Assembly: GCA_016282745.1 (NCBI GenBank)
Contig: JAEELL010000022.1
Span: 1-64,000, forward strand
DNA length: 64,000 nt
Direction: 5' to 3'
Source: Lachnospiraceae bacterium
GTDB taxonomy: Bacteria; Bacillota; Clostridia; Lachnospirales; Lachnospiraceae
The position numbers and the translations under genes are program-made. Shown here piece by piece: positions 26,383 to 34,577 of the stretch (its first letter is position 1; every line of letters begins with the position of its first letter). The notes below the pieces were generated by a model. That model ran no database searches. It had not been told where the DNA came from and worked only from the letters and a program-made list of their open reading frames with translations.

Positions 26383-27933
26383 TTATTTTGATTTTGTATC
26401 CAGTTCAAACCAAAACTCAACTCCGTCAACCTTGTTATCAACTCCGCAGCTACCGTCATACTTCTGAATAATAGCCTTAACTATTGACAATCCAATACCA
26501 TTTCCGCCATATTCTCTGGTATGTGCTTTGTCGACTTTATAGAATTTCTCCCATATGAAGTCCAAATCTTCTTCCGGAATCTGAGCTCCTGTATTAAACA
26601 CAGACACTCTTACTATATCATCTTTTGGAGTAATTTGCACTCTAATTATATTAGGATCTTTTATATGATTAAACGCGTTACTGATATAATTTGTAATTAC
26701 TTCTTCAATCTGGAATTCATCTGCCCATACAAACACATCATCCGCGCCTATAATTTCTATATTGACACCTGTCTGTTCTGCCCTTAAGCGCTGTGCATTA
26801 ACAACATCTTTCACAAGTTCGGTCAGGTTAAATCTGTCAACATTATATGGTGTATCTCCAAACTCAATCTGATTAAGAGTAAGCAGATTCTTTACCATTT
26901 TATTCATTTTGGATGCTTCATCAATAATTACATCACAATAAAAGGCCATACTGTCAGGATCATCTGTAATTCCATCCTTCAAGCCTTCAGCATATCCCTG
27001 AATCAAGGCTATAGGAGTCTTTAATTCATGAGACACATTATCAAGGAAGTCCGTACGCATCTTGTCAATTTCATTTTTCTTTTTTATGTCATTCTGAAGT
27101 TCCATATTGGCATACTTCAATTCACGAATAGCCTTTTCAAGTTCTTCCGACATCTCATTCATATTCTTACCAAGGACACCTATTTCGTCTTCTCTTTTTT
27201 CATCGTACTTAATATCAAAATTCAAAGATGCCATCTTCTTGGATATATCAGCAAGTTCAAGAATTGGTCGAGTATATCTGTTAGTAATGAAATACATTGC
27301 CAACAACACGGCACAAATCATAAGAATTCCCACCATGGCATAAAACTTGGATGCAATCACTATGGACTCTCTGATATTTTCAACGTCCACTCTGATAACA
27401 AATTTATAAATATCATTGATTGTTCCTGACATTACAAGGTGAGTTGCATTTTTATTTTTTTCGTTAGACGCCCTATCAATCTCTTCTCCGTCTTCCTGAA
27501 GTTGTTTTTCAATCTTGCTCTTAAGATTCTCAATAGCCTGTTCAGAATCAGGCACCATCATAATTGTAAAATTACTGTTTTGCTGTAATACAGTGTTCTC
27601 TCCGCTTATTCGCCCGATAATATCATCTGTTATATATTCTCTCATCTCCTTTTCGGAACCATAATTATAGAGCGATTCATAACCTTCCTGAACCTGAAGA
27701 GATACTCCGTATTTCTCGCAGTAATTATCAAGAAGTTCACTGTACACCTGAAGACTCGGATCTTCTTTTAGTATTGAACGAAGTTCATTATATACAGAAA
27801 TAAGCGAATTCTGTTTATGTTGCAGATAATAATCTTCAATAACAGTCTTACCCAAAACTGTACCCAGTAATGTAACTATCCCCATTACAAGCGTAATAGC
27901 AACTGTCAGTTTATGTCTAATAGATGTTTTCAA
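26383..27933 (-). CDS. Membrane sensor histidine kinase with HAMP domain
   Basis: The 516-residue kinase has a first membrane helix at residues 9-30, an extracytoplasmic domain of about 165 residues, a second helix near 195-217, a HAMP domain (RYTRPILELADISKKMASLNFD), a short coiled coil, HisKA with DNVSHELKTPIALIQGYAEG (phospho-His in SHEL) and a HATPase domain (GGNGIGLSIVKAI). Its ATG overlaps the regulator gene by four bases. The signal is unknown; the extracytoplasmic domain is Glu/Lys rich. Confidence 0.95.
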   Translation of the reverse strand: MKTSIRHKLTVAITLVMGIVTLLGTVLGKTVIEDYYLQHKQNSLISVYNELRSILKEDPSLQVYSELLDNYCEKYGVSLQVQEGYESLYNYGSEKEMREYITDDIIGRISGENTVLQQNSNFTIMMVPDSEQAIENLKSKIEKQLQEDGEEIDRASNEKNKNATHLVMSGTINDIYKFVIRVDVENIRESIVIASKFYAMVGILMICAVLLAMYFITNRYTRPILELADISKKMASLNFDIKYDEKREDEIGVLGKNMNEMSEELEKAIRELKYANMELQNDIKKKNEIDKMRTDFLDNVSHELKTPIALIQGYAEGLKDGITDDPDSMAFYCDVIIDEASKMNKMVKNLLTLNQIEFGDTPYNVDRFNLTELVKDVVNAQRLRAEQTGVNIEIIGADDVFVWADEFQIEEVITNYISNAFNHIKDPNIIRVQITPKDDIVRVSVFNTGAQIPEEDLDFIWEKFYKVDKAHTREYGGNGIGLSIVKAIIQKYDGSCGVDNKVDGVEFWFELDTKSK

Positions 27934-28613
27934 TCTTCTTCCACCTCAAACTTATATCCCATGCCCCAAATAGTCTTAATATAGGAGCCACACTCGCCCA
28001 TCTTACTTCTAAGTTTCTTTACATGAGTATCAATGGTTCTGGCATCTCCGAAATAATCATAATTCCAAACATTATTCAGAATCTTCTCTCTGGAAAGTGC
28101 AAGTCCTGCATTCTCAACAAAATAAGTTAACAGTTCAAATTCCTTGTAACTCAGATCAATATTCTTGTCGCCAACTGACACAATATGGGCATCCTTATTG
28201 ATTACAAGCTTACCTGCCTCAATAACTGCATCCTTTGAAATATTAGAAGTTCTTCTCAATATTGCGTCTACTCTCGCAACTAAAATCTTAGGGCTAAATG
28301 GTTTTGTAATGTACTCATCAACACCAAGATTAAAGCCAAGCAGTTCGTCACTCTCAGTACTCTTAGCAGTAAGCATAATAACAGGTACCTTTGACAACTT
28401 TCTAATCTCCTTGCAAGTCTCCCACCCATCCATTCTAGGCATCATAACGTCCAAAATAACAAGCGCTATATTCTTTGTGGAAACAAAGATTTCCAATGCT
28501 TTCTCTCCGTCCTCGGCTTCGATGACATCATATTCCTGCTTTACAAGGAAATCCTTTACAAGTTTTCTCATTCTGGCCTCATCATCAACAACTAGTATTT
28601 TTAATTTTTCCAT
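27930..28613 (-). CDS. OmpR-family response regulator
   Basis: A 227-residue regulator with a receiver domain (ILVVDDEARM; phospho-Asp in VILDVMMPRMDGW; TAKS; KPFSP) and a winged-helix DNA-binding domain in the C-terminal 100 residues (LTYFVENAGLALSREKILNNVW ... DTHVKKLRSKM). MEKLKIL is taken as the start because AAGGAGGCAG is correctly spaced before it. It is the first gene of a run that continues into hisH, hisF, a lipid kinase and ung. Confidence 0.95.
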   Translation of the reverse strand: MEKLKILVVDDEARMRKLVKDFLVKQEYDVIEAEDGEKALEIFVSTKNIALVILDVMMPRMDGWETCKEIRKLSKVPVIMLTAKSTESDELLGFNLGVDEYITKPFSPKILVARVDAILRRTSNISKDAVIEAGKLVINKDAHIVSVGDKNIDLSYKEFELLTYFVENAGLALSREKILNNVWNYDYFGDARTIDTHVKKLRSKMGECGSYIKTIWGMGYKFEVEED

Positions 28614-28751
28614 AACTGCCTCCTTATTAAAAACGAGAATAAACATCTCTGATTAATAAACACTTTTGATTATATTTATACAATTATTTTACCAAATATA
28701 TTATGTAATTTCTATGAACCTATAATATCTTTCATAAAAAAAACATAATTT

Positions 28752-28792
28752 AAAAAGAAGGCTCTCGAATTAAACATCCAAAAGCCTCCTTT
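28752..28792 (-). terminator. Terminator of the 85-aa protein gene
   Basis: On the minus strand AAGGAGGCT pairs with AGCCTTCTT (one G-U pair), followed by T residues. A second weak inverted repeat, CACACG / CGTGTG at 28806-28842, lies just before it. Confidence 0.65.
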
Positions 28793-28851
28793 ATAATTAT
28801 GCAAACACACGAAGAACTCCAAGTCAGTCCCAAGCCCGTGTGCTAATATCA

Positions 28852-29109
28852 TCAACACTTCTTATACAAGTCAAGATCACCAAGATACTCCTTTATAGCA
28901 TCAATACCCTCTGCCAATATGCAGTCATCTCTGTCTGCAAGGAAATATCTGTCGGTATCAAACCCATACCCTTTGTAAAGAAAAATACATTCTTTTGACT
29001 CGTAAATCTCCTCTTCTTCTTCAGTTAAGCCAATCTCTTTTCCATCAATACCTGTGACATTGATATACTTGTCAACACTGTCAGGATTACCTTTTATCAA
29101 TCTCTTCAT
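28852..29109 (-). CDS. Small acidic protein, unknown
   Basis: An 85-residue acidic protein beginning MKRLIKGNPDSVDKYINVTG, with EEEEEIYESKE near the centre. No motif is recognised. GGAGGG lies seven bases before the second possible start (ATG), which is preferred to the preceding TTG. It has its own promoter (29211-29239) and terminator, so it is probably expressed alone. Confidence 0.72.
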   Translation of the reverse strand: MKRLIKGNPDSVDKYINVTGIDGKEIGLTEEEEEIYESKECIFLYKGYGFDTDRYFLADRDDCILAEGIDAIKEYLGDLDLYKKC

Positions 29110-29210
29110 CAATGCACCCTCCTTTAATTATTATTCCGCTCAAACAGAGAACTCATTCAACTAAAAGCGAAAATCGTTAACTTATAGAAACCGTTCTCTT
29201 TTATACTATT

Positions 29211-29239
29211 ATTATACTCCTCAAAGGGTGAATCCTCAA
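29211..29239 (-). promoter_or_regulatory. Promoter of the 85-aa protein gene
   Basis: On the minus strand TTGAGG (29239-29234) and TATAAT (29216-29211) are exactly 17 bases apart, with a leader of about 95 bases. Confidence 0.65.
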
Positions 29240-29287
29240 CTAAAAATTAATAAAAGATGAGCCTAAATTGATTGAATTATATGGCTA

Positions 29288-30301
29288 TTAGTTATCTTCT
29301 TCTATCGATGGTGTAATAAGTTTATCGCCATTAAATAAATCAACTGATTTTTTAACCCCAATGCAAAACATATCCACATCACCTTCAACAGTCTGTTCAA
29401 CTGTATCTCTGTCATATCTGATTTCCACACTTATACCTTTAAAAACAACTGAGGCATCTTCTCTTATAGCCTTAACACTGGAAACACCTTTTATTTTCAC
29501 CGTGAATAATTGTCTGTATTGTTCTTCAAGAGTATCTTTCCATGCATAAGTAATATTGTCCGTCTTTAAATCATCTCCGCTTCCTGAAACCGGCAAATAA
29601 AACATAAAGCCTTCAAAATTACTATAATCTCCCTCTTCAGCTGAACTAACCCTTCCACTTGAAGGGAATGCATATCCACAATAATAATAGAATTGTCCAT
29701 CTATTTCCACCAGTTCTGATTTTACATTCTCAGGCAATTCTTCAACATTAGCAACATCAATATCTTTCACAATAAAATTATCACGTTTGTACGACTCAAA
29801 TATTTTCAAACCATAGTCTTCAAACTTAAGATTCTCCTGACATATCATTCTTCCAAACACGTATGTAATATCGCCATTTACAATTTTAGAAGTAACAAAT
29901 CTATGTTGCATATGAACTCCATCAAAGTCATTATCTTTTCTGGTCAGGTAAAAGCTAACATTGTTAATAATAGCAGTTGGAATTTCAACCAAAAAATTCA
30001 CTTCGCGTTCAGGTTTCTCATCTACCTCGTCAAAATAACCATAATCATATTTTAGTTCTCCGGTATAAACTGTTTTAACCTTGATAACATCTTCATAGTT
30101 TGCAAAATTAATACCGTCTTCTGTTATTTCTTCAGGTGTTGTAGACTCTTCTTTAACTTCATTTTCTACCTTTTCATCCTTTTCATTCTTAGCAGCCTCT
30201 GTAGTTGTAACTGCTTTATCTGCTTTTTTTTCATCCTTACCACATCCGGATACTGCGATTGCAACAAGAGTTGCAAACATTAATATTTTTAATTTTTTCA
30301 T
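29288..30301 (-). CDS. Predicted lipoprotein, unknown function
   Basis: The 337-residue protein starts with a type II signal peptide, MKKLKILMFATLVAIAVSGC, with the lipidated Cys at residue 20. A Lys/Glu/Thr-rich spacer (about 22-60) tethers an extracellular domain that I do not recognise. The domain is rich in aromatic residues, with repeated acidic stretches, and no catalytic motif is visible. AAAGGAG precedes the ATG. It lies between the large NUDIX-like gene and the 85-residue protein; no functional link can be shown. Confidence 0.8.
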   Translation of the reverse strand: MKKLKILMFATLVAIAVSGCGKDEKKADKAVTTTEAAKNEKDEKVENEVKEESTTPEEITEDGINFANYEDVIKVKTVYTGELKYDYGYFDEVDEKPEREVNFLVEIPTAIINNVSFYLTRKDNDFDGVHMQHRFVTSKIVNGDITYVFGRMICQENLKFEDYGLKIFESYKRDNFIVKDIDVANVEELPENVKSELVEIDGQFYYYCGYAFPSSGRVSSAEEGDYSNFEGFMFYLPVSGSGDDLKTDNITYAWKDTLEEQYRQLFTVKIKGVSSVKAIREDASVVFKGISVEIRYDRDTVEQTVEGDVDMFCIGVKKSVDLFNGDKLITPSIEEDN

Positions 30302-30424
30302 AACAATCTCCTTTTATATAAAAATATCCTAAAAGATATTACCATAAATTAAATATAATTACAAAAAATACGAATCATGCAATAGTGTAGATTTACTGTC
30401 TGCCAGAAAAGTTCGAAGAACTAA

Positions 30425-32638
30425 TCATCTCTCTTCTGCTATATATCTTTTATAAAGAGAATACGACGCCAGCGAAAAACCGTCATCAAAGAATATATTC
30501 TGTCCTTTATTATTTTGATGTATTAAATTTTCAATCTCTTTCTGACTATACGCTACAACATCCAATATTCCTTCTGTATTAACTTTTCTATAAGTTTCAA
30601 CATCAACTAAATATACACTTACACAAGAACTTGTGAGTCCACTATCCGGAGCAATACTACCAATAAAAATAGGTTCACTACTAATTTTTGCACACATTTC
30701 CTCAGATAATTCTTTTTTTGCATTTTCAACAGATAAAATATCTTTCTCTCCAAATCCACGTGGAAATGCAATTTGCATTTTACGCGGAGCATGGCGAAAT
30801 TGTCTCAACATGAGTAATTTATCATTATGCCGAGTCACCATAACAACGCCGTTTCCATATGTTGGAACAATACGTTCATATGGAAAGAATTTATTTGCAG
30901 TTTTACTTTGTGAAATAATCGGATCAACCACCAGCGTATTATATTTGCTAGAATATTGTAATCCAAAGTGATAGTCAAACATCTCCTCAAGTCTTACTAT
31001 TTCCTTTAATGTTTCCGTTTTTTTGTCAGTTAATGCAATTGGATACACCTCTGAATCAGCAAAGTAACCGGGATTAAGAGTCATGAATTTCATGTACTTC
31101 TTTAATGAACTTGAACTTATGAAATCAATCGGCACACCCACTGAATACTCTTCAACTGATGTAACACTTTGGCAATTGTTATTGGTATATGTGTTAATTT
31201 TACAAATAAGTGAAGTTCCCGCATCAGTAACCAGTTTTCCCATTTCACTTAAGGCTTCTGCAAAAGATAAGAATTCAATATCAAATAGTTTTTTTACAAT
31301 CTTAGAAAAGAATGTGGATATTATTTCAGTTGCGCTTATAAAAAACAATGTTTCTATGGCAATCCACCATAAAGCTCCGATTTCCACCCTGTCATCAAGT
31401 CCATTTTGTATTATTTGGAAAACCACTTCAACAGCAAACGCAATCAAAAAACACCCAAAAGAAAATAGAATCTTCTTTCCGATTTTGCTCAAAATCAGAC
31501 TCTTTTGTTTCTTCTGTTGTTTATTCAAATTAAATTCATAGCGTAAAACATCACTCGGCTGATCCTCCATTTTTTGCTTTGTATATTCAACAATTCTAAC
31601 TGCTTTGGTGAAATCCGGAATTTTAATCGGCTCTGTAATATTAGAATAATCATTGGTTTCATTAACAAGAAAACGTTTATCAAGCTCGCCTATTTCCCAA
31701 TATTGCCTCAATCTTGCCATGAAATCCGCCTCAAACGTTGGCTTTGCACCCTGTTTATTAACCAGTTCATCAACATTATAGTGCTTTGAAATATTGCATA
31801 TGCTTATCTCACAAGCATAATTATATGCCAGATTAATTATTGCTTCTGCGTACTGACAAGTTTGTTTGTCAATTTTAGAATTAGCATTGCTATAATCCAG
31901 CAATTCCAATAGATACTCTGATCTCTTGTCACTGCCCACGCATGGTAACTGATTGATAATCATTAAAGCCTTACTAAACTCTTTGTTTGTGTTTAAGCAT
32001 TGAAAATCTTGTAAACAGCTAATAATATTGCTAAGTTTAAGATTTTCATATTCGCTAGTCTTTTTAGGAGAAACATAGATAGTATGAATAAAGCTTAATC
32101 GTAATACCGTTTTCAAAAGACAGTACAGTTTTTCAAGAATATTGATGCACTCGTCCTTGTCAAATGAAGTTTCTGAAACATTTCCATTTTTATCAACCTC
32201 TATAAATAAATCGAGGATTTCATTCTCTGTTTTGTTTTCTGATTTGTAATCGTATATTTCCGACAAATCAGAATACATCAAGCATCTTTTTATTAGCGCT
32301 AATAAGCGTCTTTGAGTAGACTTAAGCGGCCATCCCGAAAAAATAAAATCTTTACTATAATCAAATGCGTCCATTAAATATTGTGAAATAGTTCGTATAT
32401 CTCCATATTGAGAAATACAAATTGCACCTTTTTCAAAAAGTGTTACAAGGTTTTCATAATATTCTTCATTTTCTAACAAATTGAAAAAGCCTTTAGAATC
32501 AACCAGTTGGTTATATGTTAATACAACAATGTTTCCATTGCCAACAATCTCTTCATATAATGCTTTTTGCCCAATTTCAATTTCTTTATCAGAATTACGA
32601 ACAGAGTCCAATTCAAAAAGATATACATACTTTGGCAT
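30425..32638 (-). CDS. Large membrane protein with C-terminal NUDIX-like domain
   Basis: A 737-residue protein in three parts. Residues 1-400 form an unfamiliar helical domain beginning MPKYVYLFELDSVRNSDKEI. Around 420-500 there are two transmembrane helices (FGCFLIAFAVEVVFQII and LWWIAIETLFFISATEII). The last 130 residues resemble NUDIX hydrolases: FPRGFGEKD followed by ENAKKELSEEM, close to the Gx5Ex7REUxEE box but with Lys for Arg and Cys where Gly is expected. I recall similar N-terminal sequences in other gut clostridia, function unknown. The ATG start used has AAGGAA upstream; a 56-codon upstream extension would run through hairpin DNA and is rejected. It lies at the edge of a mobile island. 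Confidence 0.7.
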   Translation of the reverse strand: MPKYVYLFELDSVRNSDKEIEIGQKALYEEIVGNGNIVVLTYNQLVDSKGFFNLLENEEYYENLVTLFEKGAICISQYGDIRTISQYLMDAFDYSKDFIFSGWPLKSTQRRLLALIKRCLMYSDLSEIYDYKSENKTENEILDLFIEVDKNGNVSETSFDKDECINILEKLYCLLKTVLRLSFIHTIYVSPKKTSEYENLKLSNIISCLQDFQCLNTNKEFSKALMIINQLPCVGSDKRSEYLLELLDYSNANSKIDKQTCQYAEAIINLAYNYACEISICNISKHYNVDELVNKQGAKPTFEADFMARLRQYWEIGELDKRFLVNETNDYSNITEPIKIPDFTKAVRIVEYTKQKMEDQPSDVLRYEFNLNKQQKKQKSLILSKIGKKILFSFGCFLIAFAVEVVFQIIQNGLDDRVEIGALWWIAIETLFFISATEIISTFFSKIVKKLFDIEFLSFAEALSEMGKLVTDAGTSLICKINTYTNNNCQSVTSVEEYSVGVPIDFISSSSLKKYMKFMTLNPGYFADSEVYPIALTDKKTETLKEIVRLEEMFDYHFGLQYSSKYNTLVVDPIISQSKTANKFFPYERIVPTYGNGVVMVTRHNDKLLMLRQFRHAPRKMQIAFPRGFGEKDILSVENAKKELSEEMCAKISSEPIFIGSIAPDSGLTSSCVSVYLVDVETYRKVNTEGILDVVAYSQKEIENLIHQNNKGQNIFFDDGFSLASYSLYKRYIAEER

Positions 32639-32705
32639 TATTCCTTCACTACCTTTCCATAATTTATGTTCATTATAGCATATACTTCTTGGCTCGTCGT
32701 GTAAA

Positions 32706-32841
32706 TCGAGTAGGCTGCCTCCTACTCGACATCCACTCGCTGCAATCACTTCGAATACACTTCGCTGCTCGTCGTGGATAATAAAAAATAGGCTTCGCCT
32801 ATTCAACTCCCCTGCCCCTCATTCATGAGGGGTGGGGTTTA
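32706..32841. repeat. Cluster of three hairpins next to the IS91-like fragment
   Basis: TCGAGTAGG/CCTACTCGA (32706-32729, 9-bp stem), AATAGGC/GCCTATT (32787-32803, 3-base loop), and a compound stem CCCC-CCCCTCA/TGAGGGG-GGGG (32809-32837). CTCGTCGTG occurs twice in the same stretch. IS91-type elements have hairpin-bearing ends, so these may mark the element boundary; they could also be a dispersed genomic repeat, with the last stem acting as a terminator. Confidence 0.7.
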
Positions 32842-32872
32842 TTTTTTTATTATCTTCATTCATAATAGTCAT

Positions 32873-33214
32873 ATGAATATTTTACAAAGAATCTTTACGG
32901 ACTATTATGAAGAAATAGAATACACTCTCAATCCCAGAAAAACTGAGCTTGATAACATCAACAAAATGATTAACTGCGGCAACCCCGCTTTTGGTGGTGC
33001 CATGTATGGCTGTCCTCACTGTGGCAAACTCAAGTTTGTTCCTTTTCGATGCCATAGCAGATTTTGTCCCACATGCGGAAACAAATATGCCATGGAACGC
33101 ACTACCTCCATGTCTTTCAAACTTGACCTCCTTCATTACATCATACACACTACATACACACTTATCAATGACAAATACACATTATTTACACATTATCACA
33201 ACTGTCAATATTAA
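32873..33214 (+). pseudogene. Truncated IS91-like transposase, N-terminal zinc domain only
   Basis: The reading frame begins MNILQRIFTDYYEEIEYTLN and carries the N-terminal zinc-binding domain of IS91/ISCR-type transposases: YGCPHCGKLKFVPFRCHSRFCPTCG. After MSFKL (about residue 84) the sequence no longer resembles a transposase and stops within 30 codons; the catalytic HUH/Y2 region is missing. This is a decayed remnant, with its 3' part replaced by unrelated DNA. The following small minus-strand gene ends within its last codon. Confidence 0.8.
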
Positions 33215-33357
33215 GTTTTCAATGTACGTCGTTTATTATCGATTAAAAAACTCAACTGCGTGATTGGAACATCCTCCCATCTTACTCCAATGTAATCAAG
33301 AACACGCCCCCATCCGTACTTTTCGCCTGTTTCTTTATCAGTACAGCACTCATACAT
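33211..33357 (-). CDS. 48-residue island protein, unknown
   Basis: An ORF beginning MYECCTDKETGEKYGWGRVL and ending DNKRRTLKT. Its ATG lies inside the last codons of the 95-residue gene, overlapping the stop by eight bases (ATGTATGA), with GGAGTG about ten bases upstream. This kind of overlap suggests translational coupling and a real gene. The content is Cys/Trp/charged rich with no known motif. It is the last gene of a minus-strand operon in the island. Confidence 0.5.
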   Translation of the reverse strand: MYECCTDKETGEKYGWGRVLDYIGVRWEDVPITQLSFLIDNKRRTLKT

Positions 33358-33637
33358 CCAAAAATGTCACTCCTTCGGATTCTCTTCTCTTAATCTTCAA
33401 CCACGTTGCTTCAAGTTGCATTCTGGATATTTCTTCAAATGTCTGAACAATCTCCTCACGCGTTACCGCACCCACCTGAATGGACTCGCTTAAACTAACC
33501 ACCTGCTTAATAAATTCAGGCATCTTCTTTTTAGCTGATCTATGCCAATAGTCGAATGCCGAGACTGCACAAGGAACGATTAACATATCAACAAATGCTG
33601 TTCTCAATTTCTCTTTGATTGTTTCTGCCAACGTCAT
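33350..33637 (-). CDS. 95-residue island protein, unknown
   Basis: A 95-residue helical protein beginning MTLAETIKEKLRTAF with AGAGGAG before the ATG. It has no visible domain; the sequence FDYWHRSAKKKMPEFIKQVV is moderately basic. It follows the ribbon-helix-helix gene by 31 bases and overlaps the next gene. Position inside an integrase-bearing island suggests a role in the element's own regulation, replication or transfer, which is inference. Confidence 0.6.
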   Translation of the reverse strand: MTLAETIKEKLRTAFVDMLIVPCAVSAFDYWHRSAKKKMPEFIKQVVSLSESIQVGAVTREEIVQTFEEISRMQLEATWLKIKRRESEGVTFLDV

Positions 33638-33668
33638 AAGATCACTCCTCTCTGTTTCATCTCACTCA

Positions 33669-33785
33669 CTATACTAATTCCCACAGCATCTGAACAATCA
33701 GAGCATTTACAGGAATACCTTTCTTCTTTGCTATTGCCTTGACTTTTACCATCAGTTCGTCTGGTACTCTTATTGTTGTTACCAC
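33669..33785 (-). CDS. Small ribbon-helix-helix-like protein, 38 aa
   Basis: Starts at GTG with AAGGAGGTG five bases upstream. The sequence MVTTIRVPDELMVKVKAIAK followed by KKGIPVNALIVQMLWELV has the pattern of Arc/CopG-type ribbon-helix-helix DNA-binding proteins (beta strand TTIRVPDEL, then two helices with G-x-P/S-x-N at the turn). Such proteins act as dimeric repressors or antitoxins. No toxin is recognisable beside it unless the 95-residue protein serves as one. It is too short to appear in most gene calls. Confidence 0.65.
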   Translation of the reverse strand: MVTTIRVPDELMVKVKAIAKKKGIPVNALIVQMLWELV

Positions 33786-33828
33786 TTAATCACCTCCTTT
33801 CTTGCTGATATAAAACCATATCAAAAAC

Positions 33829-33873
33829 ATAGCGGATTACCGGCTACCGATAGGTAGCGGATTGTCAAGTGAT
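33829..33873. promoter_or_regulatory. Candidate operator in the island
   Basis: GCTACC and GGTAGC (33843-33858) form a palindrome with a GATA centre, flanked by two direct copies of TAGCGGATT (33830 and 33856). It lies between the HTH regulator gene and the ribbon-helix-helix gene and could bind either product. Confidence 0.5.
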
Positions 33874-33878
33874 TTGCG

Positions 33879-34112
33879 CTATATTTTATTTACGACTTTA
33901 TCGTAATCTAAAGGTAAAACAATAAATCTGTCATAAGGTATTCCATACAAACTTTCAATCTTCCTCAATATTGGAACGTCAGGATATGATTTTCCTCTTT
34001 CATAATTACCTAAAGTATCAACACTTATTCCTAGCACTTTTGCTGCCTCAGCCTGATTAAGTTTTTTTGCTTCTCTTGCCTGTTTAAGAGAAAGCATCGC
34101 AATTTTCTCCAA
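33879..34112 (-). CDS. XRE-family HTH regulator
   Basis: A 77-residue single-domain helix-turn-helix protein of the lambda Cro/XRE type: SLKQAREAKKLNQAEAAKVLGIS then VDTLGNYERGKSYPDVPILRKI. It may start at TTG (AGAGGTGG six bases upstream) or at an ATG five codons later. It is the first gene of the minus-strand island operon and is divergent from the ImmA-like gene and integrase, the usual place for an element repressor. Confidence 0.88.
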   Translation of the reverse strand: MEKIAMLSLKQAREAKKLNQAEAAKVLGISVDTLGNYERGKSYPDVPILRKIESLYGIPYDRFIVLPLDYDKVVNKI

Positions 34113-34214
34113 ATTTTACCACCTCTTTCATTTTTTGAACACTATTCCCAGTATTATTCATGTTCTGTCCCTTATGCGATTACTGACAGGAACTGATACC
34201 ATCATCAGCTAAAT

Positions 34215-34451
34215 GTGGTTAAATTGGAATACAAAGGAATAACTTACAGTGTCCATCTTATCAAACTGTCCGGCAAAACAAATGAATGCGTTACCAGGAA
34301 CTCTAATGACAGCTACTCTATATTCATTGATGTTAATCTCAATCACGAGCTGCAACGCAAAGCTTTTATTTACGCTATGAAACACATTATCGGGAATGAT
34401 TTTGATAAGACTGATGCTGATAATATAGAACTTGTTGCTCATGGCAACTGA
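34215..34451 (+). CDS. Degenerate ImmA/IrrE-like small protein
   Basis: The 78-residue protein resembles short ImmA-type proteins on integrative elements, whose core reads as IFINxxLSxxQQxxxxLHELxHIxxxDF. Here the corresponding stretch is SIFIDVNLNHELQRKAFIYAMKHIIGNDF: the HExxH zinc site has become YAMKH, so peptidase activity is unlikely. ImmA proteins cleave XRE-type element repressors, and an XRE gene is divergent next door, so this may be a non-catalytic regulator or a decaying gene. No strong ribosome site is seen. Confidence 0.6.
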   Translation: MVKLEYKGITYSVHLIKLSGKTNECVTRNSNDSYSIFIDVNLNHELQRKAFIYAMKHIIGNDFDKTDADNIELVAHGN

Positions 34452-34480
34452 AAGAACATTGAATTATAAATAGTGGTTTT

Positions 34481-34546
34481 ACCCAGGGAACCGAAGGGGC
34501 GGTTGGTTAGCTTCTGAGACATCTGGCAAATGGCTGGGTGTTATTT
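34481..34546 (+). ncRNA. Structured leader upstream of the integrase
   Basis: ACCCAG (34481-34486) pairs with CTGGGT (34534-34539) and encloses AACCG-AAGGGG-CGGTT (34489-34504) and a further possible stem. A TTATTTTTG tract follows the closing stem, so it may be an attenuator or terminator between the ImmA-like gene and the integrase. I could not assign it to a known RNA class. Confidence 0.45.
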
Positions 34547-34577
34547 TTGTACAAAAAAATAGAAAGGATGATGAAAT

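Noticed and set aside
28806..28842. Riboswitch-like hairpin CACACG/CGTGTG
   Set aside because: Only a 6-bp stem is supported and it lies downstream of a gene beside a normal terminator, so I see no regulatory role.
32639..32806. Longer N terminus for the NUDIX-like protein
   Set aside because: The added codons cover a hairpin-rich non-coding stretch near the mobile remnant; the ATG at 32638 gives the sequence that I recall for this family.
32690..34500. Left attachment site duplicate of the ssrA 3' end
   Set aside because: I read the region for a copy of the GAGTAGACGGGAGTCGAAC stretch and found none.
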